Below are positions 1 to 5,689 of a stretch of DNA of 5,998 nt, one piece after another. Within the stretch, counting starts at the first letter, position 1. Each line of letters starts with the position of its first letter. The position numbers were made by a program, and so were the translations under genes. The notes beneath the pieces were generated by a model. That model saw only the letters and a list, made by a program, of their open reading frames with translations, was not told the DNA's origin and made no database searches. Where the stretch lies: contig JAIWOE010000214.1 of the NCBI GenBank assembly GCA_020217165.1, forward strand, positions 1 through 5,998. The letters run 5' to 3'. Origin of the DNA: Desulfovibrio sp. (GTDB lineage: Bacteria; Desulfobacterota; Desulfovibrionia; Desulfovibrionales; Desulfovibrionaceae).

Positions 1-1034
1 TCCTGGACTGCAACCGGGGCGCCGTGCTGCTGTACGGCTATGACAAGCAGGATCTGGTGGGTATGAGCTTCCTGGACCTCTTTGCCGGCAGCCACGACCG
101 CACCCGCCTGACCGAAACCCTGACCAGCGACACCAGGCAGCACCGGGGGCTGGACCAGGCCCGCCATCGCACCCGGGACGGCCGGGAGTTCTTTGTCAGC
201 GTCAGCGTGTCCCGCTCGGAATTCTTCGACCGCATCGTCCTCCTGGCCACGGTGAGCGACATCACCAAGCGCCTGGAAGCCGAGCAGCAGCTCATCCAGG
301 CCTCCAAAATGGCCACCCTGGGCGAAATGGCCACGGGAGTCGCCCATGAAATCAACCAGCCCCTGTCCGTCATCCAGACCAGCATGGACCTGGTCCGCCG
401 CCGGCTCTCCCGCGGCGAACAGCCCGAGCTGTCCCTGCTGACCCGTATGACCGAGCTGGCCACCCAGCAAATCGAACGCGCCACCCGCATCATCAACCAC
501 ATGCGGGAATTCGGCCGCAAAACCGAGCTGCAGCTGGAACCCGTGAACCTTAACGACGTGCTGCGGCGCGCCTTTGACTTCTTTGGCCAGCAACTGGCCC
601 TGCGCAACATCGAAATGGTCTGGGATCTGGACGAAAAACTCCCCCTGGTGCGCTGCGAGCCCAACCGCATGGAACAGGTGTTCATCAACTTCCTGCTCAA
701 CGCCCGCGACGCCATCGAGGAGCATGCCGAGCGCCAGGAAAAGGCCGGCCAGACGGGGCAGACCATCCAACGCCGCATCACCGTCAAAACCATGCACAAC
801 CAGGAATACGTGACCCTGCGCATCTCGGATACCGGCGGCGGCGTGCCGCCGGCCATCGCGGCCCGTATCTTCGAGCCCTTTTTCACCACCAAGCAGGTGG
901 GCAAAGGCACGGGGCTGGGCCTGTCCATCAGTTACGGCATCATCCAGGACCACGGCGGGCAAATCCACGTCTCCACCAACGAGACGGGGGGCGCCAGCTT
1001 CCACATCCGCCTGCCCGTGGCCAGGGACACCTAG
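1..1034 (+). CDS. PAS-domain sensor histidine kinase, 5' partial (HPK4-like)
   Basis: C-terminal 343 or so residues of a two-component sensor kinase. The reading frame is open to the left edge (codons before the GTG at 24 read L-D-C-N-R-G-A), so the start and any sensory or membrane segment are outside the window. Counting from GTG 24: the end of a PAS domain at about 1-85, closing with the typical RDGREFF and SDITKRLEAE stretch; a HisKA dimerisation helix with H-box GEMATGVAHEINQPLS, phospho-acceptor His108 (codon 345-347); then HATPase_c with N-box NRMEQVFINFLLNARDAI (about 214-231), G1 box SDTGGGVP (268-275), F-box IFEPFFTTK (282-290) and G2 box GKGTGLGLS (293-301). All catalytic boxes are intact, so it should autophosphorylate. 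The HEINQPL style resembles kinases that often pair with sigma-54 activators (family knowledge). No receiver domain or response regulator is visible. The visible part has no membrane helix. A DsrE-like gene follows after 33 nt, probably in the same operon. Confidence 0.93.
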   Translation, partial: LDCNRGAVLLYGYDKQDLVGMSFLDLFAGSHDRTRLTETLTSDTRQHRGLDQARHRTRDGREFFVSVSVSRSEFFDRIVLLATVSDITKRLEAEQQLIQASKMATLGEMATGVAHEINQPLSVIQTSMDLVRRRLSRGEQPELSLLTRMTELATQQIERATRIINHMREFGRKTELQLEPVNLNDVLRRAFDFFGQQLALRNIEMVWDLDEKLPLVRCEPNRMEQVFINFLLNARDAIEEHAERQEKAGQTGQTIQRRITVKTMHNQEYVTLRISDTGGGVPPAIAARIFEPFFTTKQVGKGTGLGLSISYGIIQDHGGQIHVSTNETGGASFHIRLPVARDT

Positions 1035-1055
1035 GCGCAACCCACCGATACACAC

Positions 1056-1061
1056 AGGGAG
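1056..1061 (+). promoter_or_regulatory. Shine-Dalgarno for the DsrE-like gene
   Basis: AGGGAG lies 6 nt before the ATG at 1068. It sits in the 33-nt gap after the kinase stop and supports both this start and translation from a shared transcript. Confidence 0.7.
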
Positions 1062-1067
1062 ACTTCC

Positions 1068-1433
1068 ATGAGCAAATACCTGTTCGTCCTGGCCCGGGGC
1101 CCCGAAGACGGCGGCCGCGTGGAACGTTGCCTGCGTCTGGCTCGCCTGGCCGTGCTCAAGGGGCATGAGGTCAGCCTGTTTTTGATGGACGAGGCCGTGC
1201 TGCTGGCCCAGCGGTTCATCTGCTCCCAGCCGGACAAACTGCCGGAGGTGGCGCCAGACTCCCTGTGCCAGCATCTGCAGTTTTTGCGCAAGGCCAAGGC
1301 CTCCATCCTGCTGGACGTGCACAGCACCCGGCAACGCCTGGGCGCACGCACCGCCCTGCCCAGCGGCCTGGCCCTCATGAGCGACGCGGCCATGCTGGAC
1401 CTTGCCGAGGAATCCAAGGTCTTTTCATTTTGA
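1068..1433 (+). CDS. Small DsrE/DsrF-fold family protein
   Basis: A 121-residue protein, the usual size for single-domain DsrE/DsrF-like proteins. The family includes sulfur-relay subunits (DsrEFH, TusBCD) and many uncharacterised cytoplasmic proteins. The fold signature is visible: an N-terminal beta strand (KYLFVLAR), helix ERCLRLARLAVLKGH, strand EVSLFLMDEAV, a second strand ASILLDV around 78-84, and the C-terminal helix-strand AAMLDLAEESKVFSF. Cysteines occur at 21, 52 and 67, but none lies in the loop after the fourth strand (DVHSTRQRLGART, 83-95), where sulfur-transferring relatives usually carry Cys. A persulfide-carrier role is therefore doubtful. The ATG is backed by AGGGAG 6 nt upstream. 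It sits between a histidine kinase (33 nt) and an MBL-fold hydrolase (27 nt), suggesting co-transcription. Family assignment comes from pattern recognition; function unknown. Confidence 0.8.
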   Translation: MSKYLFVLARGPEDGGRVERCLRLARLAVLKGHEVSLFLMDEAVLLAQRFICSQPDKLPEVAPDSLCQHLQFLRKAKASILLDVHSTRQRLGARTALPSGLALMSDAAMLDLAEESKVFSF

Positions 1434-1446
1434 TTCGGACTATGCC

Positions 1447-1452
1447 AAGGAG
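1447..1452 (+). promoter_or_regulatory. Shine-Dalgarno for the MBL-fold hydrolase
   Basis: AAGGAG lies 8 nt before the ATG at 1461 and fixes that start. A nearer-upstream ATG at 1442 is in another frame and reaches TGA after four codons. Confidence 0.75.
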
Positions 1453-1460
1453 CTGAAAAC

Positions 1461-2186
1461 ATGTCGTTTTCCATCACGCCCCTGCTGGTGGGGGTGCGTA
1501 ACGTGGATCAGGGAATCATGACCTGGCAGCGCGGCTACGGCAAGCGCATCTGGCTGCCCATGTGGTCCTTCCTGCTCAGGGAAAAGGACGGCGAGGGCCG
1601 TCTGCTGCTGGTGGATACCGGGCTGGAAGATTTTGTCCCGCCCCAGGAATTCGTGGACGAAACCGGCCTGCACGCCCAGCTCATGGAAGATGCCCTGGCC
1701 CAGGCCGGCGTTGCTCCCGGGGACATCTGGGGCGTGATCAACACCCACCTGCACGATGACCACTGCGGCAACAACCTGCTGTTCCCACAGGCGAAAATCT
1801 TTGTCCAGCGGGCGGAGGTCCTGGCCTGCCGCAATCCGCATCCCGTGGACTACCGCTACGACGACTCTTACATTGATGGCGTGAACCTGGTGGAACTGGA
1901 GGGCGATGCCGAAATCCTGCCCGGCCTCAAGGTGATTTTCACCCCCGGCCATACCCCCGGCAGCCAGGCTGTGGTGGTGGAGACGGACGAGGGCCCGGCC
2001 GTCATCACCGGCATGTGCTGTAATCAGGAAAACTTTCCGGACTCCGGCCCTGCCGTGTGCCCCGGGGTCCATTGCGATGCCTACGCCGCCTACGACGCCG
2101 CCCAGGCATTGAAGGCCCTGCGCCAGGCCGGGGCGGAGCTCTACCCCCTGCATGATCTGACCGTGGCCAGCCGGGCCAAGCCATAA
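1461..2186 (+). CDS. MBL-fold metallo-hydrolase, AHL-lactonase-like family
   Basis: A 241-residue cytoplasmic protein (no signal peptide) of the metallo-beta-lactamase superfamily, most like the N-acyl-homoserine-lactonase group in size and layout. Visible: strand and turn LLLVDTGLED (48-57) with Asp52; the dinuclear metal motif THLHDDH, giving His96, His98, Asp100 and His101; the third-site His164 in FTPGHTPGSQ; and a final metal His231 in LYPLHD. The Asp that normally bridges the two metals, after the strand AVIT (about 180-183), is absent: the sequence there is GMCCNQEN, with Met185, Cys186 and Cys187. The substrate cannot be read from sequence; lactone hydrolysis is only a family-level guess, and thioester or other ester substrates are possible. 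The gene follows the DsrE-like gene by 27 nt with a strong AAGGAG. It ends 23 nt before the convergent PilZ gene. Confidence 0.88.
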   Translation: MSFSITPLLVGVRNVDQGIMTWQRGYGKRIWLPMWSFLLREKDGEGRLLLVDTGLEDFVPPQEFVDETGLHAQLMEDALAQAGVAPGDIWGVINTHLHDDHCGNNLLFPQAKIFVQRAEVLACRNPHPVDYRYDDSYIDGVNLVELEGDAEILPGLKVIFTPGHTPGSQAVVVETDEGPAVITGMCCNQENFPDSGPAVCPGVHCDAYAAYDAAQALKALRQAGAELYPLHDLTVASRAKP

Positions 2187-2187
2187 C

Positions 2188-2220
2188 ACCCCTTCGGGCT
2201 GCGGCCGGCTCAGGAAGGGT
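2188..2220. terminator. Weak hairpin between convergent genes, possible terminator
   Basis: ACCCCTTC (2188-2195) can pair with GAAGGGT (2214-2220) with one bulged base. This spans the 23-nt gap between the hydrolase stop and the PilZ-protein stop and runs into the last codons of the latter. There is no T-tract on either strand, so intrinsic termination is uncertain. Confidence 0.25.
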
Positions 2221-2911
2221 CATGCTCCCGCAGCTGGAAGCGGCCCGGGGGCTTTTCGAATTCCAGGGTCACGGGATCGCGCAGGTAGTGCTCGTGCAGC
2301 AGCCCCTGGTTGATGAGCAGCCGAATCTTGCGGTGCACCTCAGGGTTGTCCAGGTCAAACCGACACCCAAGGACTGTGGAGGTGTGCCGCACCACCACCA
2401 TGGACACGCCCTGCACCATGGCCTCCTGCTGGAAATAAAAGTCCGCCTGCAGCCGCTCTCCCATGGTGAACTCGCGCTCCGGCGCGGCGATGGCGATGCC
2501 CACGCCGGTTTCGCTGATGTTGTGCACATCCGCAGTGCCAGTGCGCAAGCCCAGATACACCGAGAGGTCATGGAGTCTGTGGCGCGCGGCGGTGCGGCGG
2601 TCCGGCGCCTCGGCAGGTTCAGGGACAGTGACGGCAGGGCCGGTTTCCAGATCCATTTCCAGGACCGGGATCGGAGGAATATACAAGGAATCCGTGCGGC
2701 TCACGGTGTTACAGGCAGAACACTTGACCAGCATGCCCATGTGCCTGACATGGAGGTTCCGCTTCAGGCCGCACTGGAGGCAGGCAAAATAGGCAGCATT
2801 GGGCGTGGGAGGATGAATGGCATGCCCGCACTGATGGCATTGGAACATGGTCTTGGGGTGCAACGGCCCCACCGCCAGAAACGTGTTGCATGAGGGGCAG
2901 TGCATACGCAT
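2210..2911 (-). CDS. Tandem zinc-ribbon protein with C-terminal PilZ domain
   Basis: A 233-residue soluble protein. N-terminal part: four CxxC knuckles at Cys5/8, Cys25/28, Cys44/47 and Cys64/67, forming two consecutive C4 zinc ribbons. A proline- and acid-rich linker covers about 78-104. C-terminal part: a PilZ domain from about 105, with both c-di-GMP contact motifs: RxxxR (Arg106 to Arg110, in RRTAAR) and N-I-S-E-T-G (131-136, the D/NxSxxG motif). The domain continues through FYFQQEAMVQGVSMVVVRH and LGCRFD. It is therefore probably a cytoplasmic c-di-GMP effector; the ribbons may bind a protein, nucleic acid or just zinc (inference). Start: ATG 2911 has GAGGTG (2922-2917) 5 nt upstream. 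The frame stays open to 3190, but that extension has no domain character and crosses the divergent promoter region. A Met two codons in (2905) is a less well spaced alternative. Convergent with the hydrolase, divergent from folE2. Confidence 0.87.
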   Translation of the reverse strand: MRMHCPSCNTFLAVGPLHPKTMFQCHQCGHAIHPPTPNAAYFACLQCGLKRNLHVRHMGMLVKCSACNTVSRTDSLYIPPIPVLEMDLETGPAVTVPEPAEAPDRRTAARHRLHDLSVYLGLRTGTADVHNISETGVGIAIAAPEREFTMGERLQADFYFQQEAMVQGVSMVVVRHTSTVLGCRFDLDNPEVHRKIRLLINQGLLHEHYLRDPVTLEFEKPPGRFQLREHDPS

Positions 2912-2915
2912 GAAA

Positions 2916-2923
2916 TCACCTCT
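2916..2923 (-). promoter_or_regulatory. Shine-Dalgarno deciding the PilZ-protein start
   Basis: On the minus strand AGAGGTGA stands 4 nt before ATG 2911. It places the first zinc knuckle four residues after the start and argues against the 93-residue upstream extension of the open frame. Confidence 0.65.
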
Positions 2924-2951
2924 TGCAACATCAAAGCATGTCTTCCCCTGC

Positions 2952-2957
2952 ATTGTA
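2952..2957 (-). promoter_or_regulatory. Candidate -10 element for the PilZ gene
   Basis: Minus-strand TACAAT matches the sigma-70 -10 consensus in five of six positions and lies about 40 nt before the ATG at 2911. At 17-nt spacing the -35 position reads GAATTT, a poor match, so the promoter may be weak or need an activator. No sigma-54 -24/-12 pattern was seen. Confidence 0.35.
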
Positions 2958-3044
2958 AAGCCCTGGAGGGGGAGAAATTCGCCTGCCTGCCTTTCCCAGT
3001 CGATACCACTGGCTTCACGCGCGGGGCGCACCACGGAGTTTTCT

Positions 3045-3073
3045 TTGCCTCCCTGCCGCCTTGCTGCTAGGAT
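3045..3073 (+). promoter_or_regulatory. Candidate sigma-70 promoter for folE2
   Basis: TTGCCT (3045-3050) and TAGGAT (3068-3073) are separated by exactly 17 nt; each matches consensus in four of six positions. Initiation near 3080 would leave a leader of about 50 nt before the GTG at 3133. If real, this also excludes the TTG at 3061 as the folE2 start. I see no obvious operator palindrome overlapping it. Confidence 0.45.
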
Positions 3074-3122
3074 GCCCCGGCAGCCGGACGCCGCAGGCAG
3101 CCAGGCTGATCCTTTTGCTTTC

Positions 3123-3126
3123 GGAG
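3123..3126 (+). promoter_or_regulatory. Shine-Dalgarno deciding the folE2 start
   Basis: GGAG lies 6 nt before GTG 3133. The other in-frame candidate, TTG 3061, lies inside the putative promoter and has no comparable site. Confidence 0.55.
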
Positions 3127-3132
3127 ACCCGT

Positions 3133-3972
3133 GTGAACCCGCCGCAAGTTTCTTCGTTATTGCTGGAAGATACCCAGAACCAGGCCGCACCCTGGCCCAT
3201 TTTTATCGATGCCGTGGGTGTCTGCGGCCTCAGGCTGCCCGTGCACGTGGCAGACAGGGCCCGTGGCGCCCAACTGGTCACGGCCACCCTGTCCCTTTCC
3301 GCCAGCTTGGCCCATGATGCCAAGGGCTCGCACATGAGCCGCTTTGTGGAAGTGCTGGAGGAAGCCCGCTCCCAGGTGTTCACCCCCCTGCGGCTGGCCA
3401 CCGTGCTGGACGAGTTGCGCCGCCGCCTGCAGGCCCGGCAGGCAACCCTGGAAATGGCCTTCCCGTTTTTTCTGGAGCGCCGCGCCCCGCACACCGGCGC
3501 CGCCGCGCTGATGGACTATTCCTGCACCTACGCCGTGACCACCGACGACACCGGCCCGGCCGGCCGGCGCTTCGTGCTTACCGTGGAGGCTCCGGTGGCG
3601 GCCCTGTGCCCCTGCAGCAAGGCCATCAGCGATTACGGCGCCCACAACCAGCGCGGTCGCATCCGCATGGAGATCACCCCCCGCCGCGCCATGGATGGTG
3701 GCTGGGACATGCCGGCCATTGAGGAATGCATCACCCTGGCCGAGGGGGCGGCCTCGTCCCCGGTCTACCCCCTGCTCAAACGCCCCGACGAACGGGTGGT
3801 GACCATGCGCATGTATGAAAACCCCGTCTTTGTGGAGGACATGGCCCGCCACACCGCCGCGGCCCTCATGGCTGATGAGCGTGTGCAAGCCTTCCGGGTG
3901 CATGCCGAGACCCTGGAATCCATCCACAACCACAATGCCTTTGCCCGCATTGCCTGGACCCGTGACTCTTGA
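3133..3972 (+). CDS. folE2: GTP cyclohydrolase FolE2
   Basis: A 279-residue cytosolic enzyme converting GTP to 7,8-dihydroneopterin triphosphate and formate, the first step of folate (tetrahydrofolate) and preQ0/queuosine synthesis. FolE2 is the tunnel-fold alternative to zinc-dependent FolE and tolerates other divalent metals (family knowledge). Visible family marks: FIDAVGVCGLRLPV near the N-terminus (24-37); AKGSHMSRF (63-71), the family's KGxHMSRF box; CPCSKAISDYGAHNQRG (159-175) with the conserved Cys159/Cys161 and His171; RMYENPVFVEDMAR (226-239) with Glu229 and Glu235; and C-terminal ESIHNHNAFAR with His265 and His267. Length is normal with the GTG start at 3133, chosen for its GGAG and because an earlier TTG at 3061 overlaps a promoter-like sequence. 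It appears to be a single-gene unit, divergent from the PilZ gene and convergent with phoU. No riboswitch or Zur-like operator is apparent in the short leader. Confidence 0.94.
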   Translation: MNPPQVSSLLLEDTQNQAAPWPIFIDAVGVCGLRLPVHVADRARGAQLVTATLSLSASLAHDAKGSHMSRFVEVLEEARSQVFTPLRLATVLDELRRRLQARQATLEMAFPFFLERRAPHTGAAALMDYSCTYAVTTDDTGPAGRRFVLTVEAPVAALCPCSKAISDYGAHNQRGRIRMEITPRRAMDGGWDMPAIEECITLAEGAASSPVYPLLKRPDERVVTMRMYENPVFVEDMARHTAAALMADERVQAFRVHAETLESIHNHNAFARIAWTRDS

Positions 3973-3994
3973 CCCGGGAATCTTGACCCGGGAA
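3967..3994. repeat. Perfect 14-bp tandem duplication over the folE2 stop
   Basis: TCTTGACCCGGGAA occurs twice head to tail (3967-3980 and 3981-3994). The first copy contains the folE2 TGA stop (3970-3972); the second adds another TGA in a different frame. A CCTTG fragment follows. It looks like a local slippage duplication; each copy carries a CCCGGG palindrome. Confidence 0.9.
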
Positions 3995-4004
3995 CCTTGC
4001 TCCA

Positions 4005-4083
4005 CCCCGCAATGACGGCAACATGCGCATGGGCCGGCAGGGACAGGATTCCCTTGCCGGCCCATGCGCGTTGCGAGGCGGGG
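4005..4083. terminator. Large hairpin between convergent folE2 and phoU
   Basis: The arm at 4025-4043 pairs with 4050-4069 over 19 bp with a single bulged A, around a 6-nt loop (CAGGAT). The stem can be extended by GCAAC (4018-4022) with GTTGC (4070-4074), and by CCCCGC (4005-4010) with GCGGGG (4078-4083) across an asymmetric internal loop. It fills the spacer between the folE2 stop and the phoU stop, as expected for a bidirectional transcription barrier, but there is no T-run on either side. Termination is therefore inferred from position and stem strength only. Confidence 0.6.
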
Positions 4084-4090
4084 CACGCGG

Positions 4091-4762
4091 CTACCCTTTG
4101 TAAATCTTGCCGGTGATGGAATAGATGAGGTGCCCGGCCACGTTGGTCACGTGGTCGGCCAGACGTTCCAGGGAACGGGCCACAAAGATGAGCTGGGAGT
4201 TCACGGCCAGGCGCTCGGGGTGCGCGGCAATCTCCGCATGCAGGGCCCCCATGAGTACCAGATAGGCATCGTCCACGGCGTCGTCACCATGCCACACGGC
4301 CATGGCGATCTCTTCGCTCTCCTCGGTCAGGGCTTGCACGGCATCCTGCAGGAGTTTCTGCACCACGACGGCCAGGGCGTCGATTTTGGCCAGCACCCCC
4401 TCGGATGGCGGGCCCGGCAGGGCCAGGGTGCTGCCAGCCACGCTGGCGGCGTAATCGGCCACGCGTTCCAGGTCCGTGGCCATCTTGAGGGCCGCCACCA
4501 CATGACGCAGGTCCGTGGCCACGGGCTGGCGGGTGGCCAGCAGGCCCACGGTCAGGGTATTCACCTGGGCGTGCATGGAATCCACCAGATCATCGGCGCG
4601 CAAAATGGCATGGGCCAGTTCGGCATCCCGGGTGCGCAGGGCCTGCATGGCCTTTTCCAATTGCTGGAGGCCCTGTTGCCCCATGCTCACCAGCAAGGAA
4701 TTCATGCTTTCCAACTCTTCGTCAAAGGATCGAACAATATGCGGTTTTTCTTTGGCCGTCAT
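4091..4762 (-). CDS. phoU: Phosphate signalling protein PhoU
   Basis: A 223-residue, all-helical cytoplasmic protein of normal PhoU length, made of two three-helix repeats. PhoU links the Pst transporter to PhoR/PhoB-type signalling and restrains uptake when phosphate is plentiful (family knowledge). Each repeat carries the metal-binding acidic signature: ATDLERVADYAASVA (about 95-109) in the first and RSLERLADHVTNVAGH (196-211) in the second. The N-terminus SFDEELESMNSLLVSMG is typical. Start ATG 4762 is preceded on the minus strand by GAGGA about 5 nt away, inside the 19-nt gap from pstB, so the two genes are almost certainly co-transcribed. It is the last gene of the cluster; the hairpin at 4005-4083 follows. 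No PhoR or PhoB gene is in the window. Confidence 0.95.
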   Translation of the reverse strand: MTAKEKPHIVRSFDEELESMNSLLVSMGQQGLQQLEKAMQALRTRDAELAHAILRADDLVDSMHAQVNTLTVGLLATRQPVATDLRHVVAALKMATDLERVADYAASVAGSTLALPGPPSEGVLAKIDALAVVVQKLLQDAVQALTEESEEIAMAVWHGDDAVDDAYLVLMGALHAEIAAHPERLAVNSQLIFVARSLERLADHVTNVAGHLIYSITGKIYKG

Positions 4763-4781
4763 GGAATTCCTCGCAACTGGC

Positions 4782-5654
4782 CTAGCCGAAGCGGCCGGTG
4801 ATGTAGTCGTGCGTCAATTCATGGAGCGGATTGGTGAAAATCTGCTCCGTGGGGCCGATTTCGATGAGGTCGCCAAGGTGAAAATACGCCGTGCGCTGGG
4901 AGACCCGGGAGGCCTGCTGCATGGAGTGGGTGACAATGGCGATGGCAAACTGTTCCCGCAATTCGTCGATCAAATCCTCGATGATCGAAGTGGCGATGGG
5001 GTCCAGGGCGGAGCACGGCTCGTCCATAAGAATGACTTCCGGGCTCACGGCAATGGTGCGGGCAATGCAGAGGCGTTGCTGCTGGCCACCGGAGAGCCCA
5101 GTGCCAGGCTGATCCAGGCGGTCCTTGACCTCGTTCCACAGCCCCGCACGCTTGAGGGACGTTTCCACAATCTCGTCCATCTCGCTCTTGGTGTTCACCA
5201 GGCCATGGATGCGCGGCCCATAGGCAATGTTCTCATAAATGGATTTTGGGAACGGATTGGGTTTTTGAAACACCATGCCCACCTGGGCACGCAGGGGCAC
5301 CACGTCTACCTTGGGGTCATAGATGTTCCGGCCGTCCAGCTCAATGAGCCCGGTCACGCGGCAACTGTCGATGGTATCGTTCATGCGGTTCAGGCAGCGC
5401 AGGAAGGTGGATTTTCCGCAGCCCGAAGGGCCGATCATGGCGATGACCTCGTTGTTGCCGATGTCCATGGTCACGTTGTTGATGGCGTGTTTGTCGCCGT
5501 AATACACGTTGACGTCCACGCAACGCATGCGCGGTTCTGGGACGCGCGCGGTCCCGACGGTCTGGCGATTGTCACGGGGGACGCGTTTGGCACCCTTGCT
5601 GGCGGCGCTGGCCTTGGCCGTGGCAGAGGATGCGTCGGGAGTGCGCTCGTCCAT
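4782..5654 (-). CDS. pstB: Phosphate ABC transporter ATP-binding protein PstB
   Basis: A 290-residue ATPase that drives phosphate import through the PstC/PstA permease at the inner membrane face. All ABC motifs are intact: Walker [10 protein letters not shown] (75-83); Q-loop [19 protein letters not shown] (128-146), the hallmark of PstB; signature LSGGQQQR (187-194); Walker B ILMDEP (208-213); D-loop SALD; and H-loop His243 in [11 protein letters not shown] 5654 is chosen because AGGA lies 8 nt upstream on the minus strand; the open frame extends further to 5783 but overlaps the pstS end. With this start there is a 40-odd-residue hydrophilic N-terminal tail rich in Ala, Ser, Lys and Arg before the core ([10 protein letters not shown]), longer than usual for PstB. 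An internal Met at 5528 would remove it but has no Shine-Dalgarno. phoU follows after 19 nt; the PstS gene ends 106 nt upstream, with a stem-loop between. Confidence 0.95.
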   Translation of the reverse strand: MDERTPDASSATAKASAASKGAKRVPRDNRQTVGTARVPEPRMRCVDVNVYYGDKHAINNVTMDIGNNEVIAMIGPSGCGKSTFLRCLNRMNDTIDSCRVTGLIELDGRNIYDPKVDVVPLRAQVGMVFQKPNPFPKSIYENIAYGPRIHGLVNTKSEMDEIVETSLKRAGLWNEVKDRLDQPGTGLSGGQQQRLCIARTIAVSPEVILMDEPCSALDPIATSIIEDLIDELREQFAIAIVTHSMQQASRVSQRTAYFHLGDLIEIGPTEQIFTNPLHELTHDYITGRFG

Positions 5655-5662
5655 GGCGGTGT

Positions 5663-5666
5663 TCCT
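5663..5666 (-). promoter_or_regulatory. Shine-Dalgarno deciding the pstB start
   Basis: Minus-strand AGGA stands 8 nt before ATG 5654. This is the basis for keeping the N-terminal tail and for rejecting both the longer open frame to 5783 and the internal Met at 5528. Confidence 0.5.
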
Positions 5667-5689
5667 GTCTGAATTCCTGAATTGCAGGG

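Noticed and set aside
38..928. 296-codon open frame on the minus strand
   Set aside because: It is antisense to the histidine kinase, which has all catalytic motifs. The predicted protein is Ser/Arg-rich low-complexity with no domain, as expected of a GC-rich antisense frame.
1440..2189. 249-codon minus-strand frame mirroring the hydrolase
   Set aside because: The plus-strand gene has the metal-binding motif and AAGGAG; the minus frame is His/Gly/Gln-rich with no known fold.
2222..2893. 223-codon open frame on the plus strand
   Set aside because: Antisense to the zinc-ribbon PilZ gene, whose cysteine and PilZ motifs are clear.
3074..3132. Riboswitch in the folE2 leader
   Set aside because: The leader is only about 50 nt and shows no preQ1- or THF-type core that I can recognise.
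2912..3190. 93-residue N-terminal extension of the PilZ protein
   Set aside because: The frame is open, but the extension has no domain, contains both candidate promoters, and ATG 2911 has a well-placed Shine-Dalgarno.
3157..4086. 309-codon open frame on the minus strand
   Set aside because: It is antisense to folE2 and runs through the intergenic hairpin. Its His/Gly-rich composition and lack of domain features mark it as a shadow.
4064..4801. 245-codon open frame on the plus strand
   Set aside because: Antisense to phoU and beginning inside the hairpin arm; Gly/His/Gln-rich with no domain.
4515..5672. 385-codon open frame on the plus strand, the longest in the window
   Set aside because: It is antisense to phoU and pstB, both unambiguous. 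No recognisable motif, and Asp/His/Gly-Val-rich composition reflects complementary codons.
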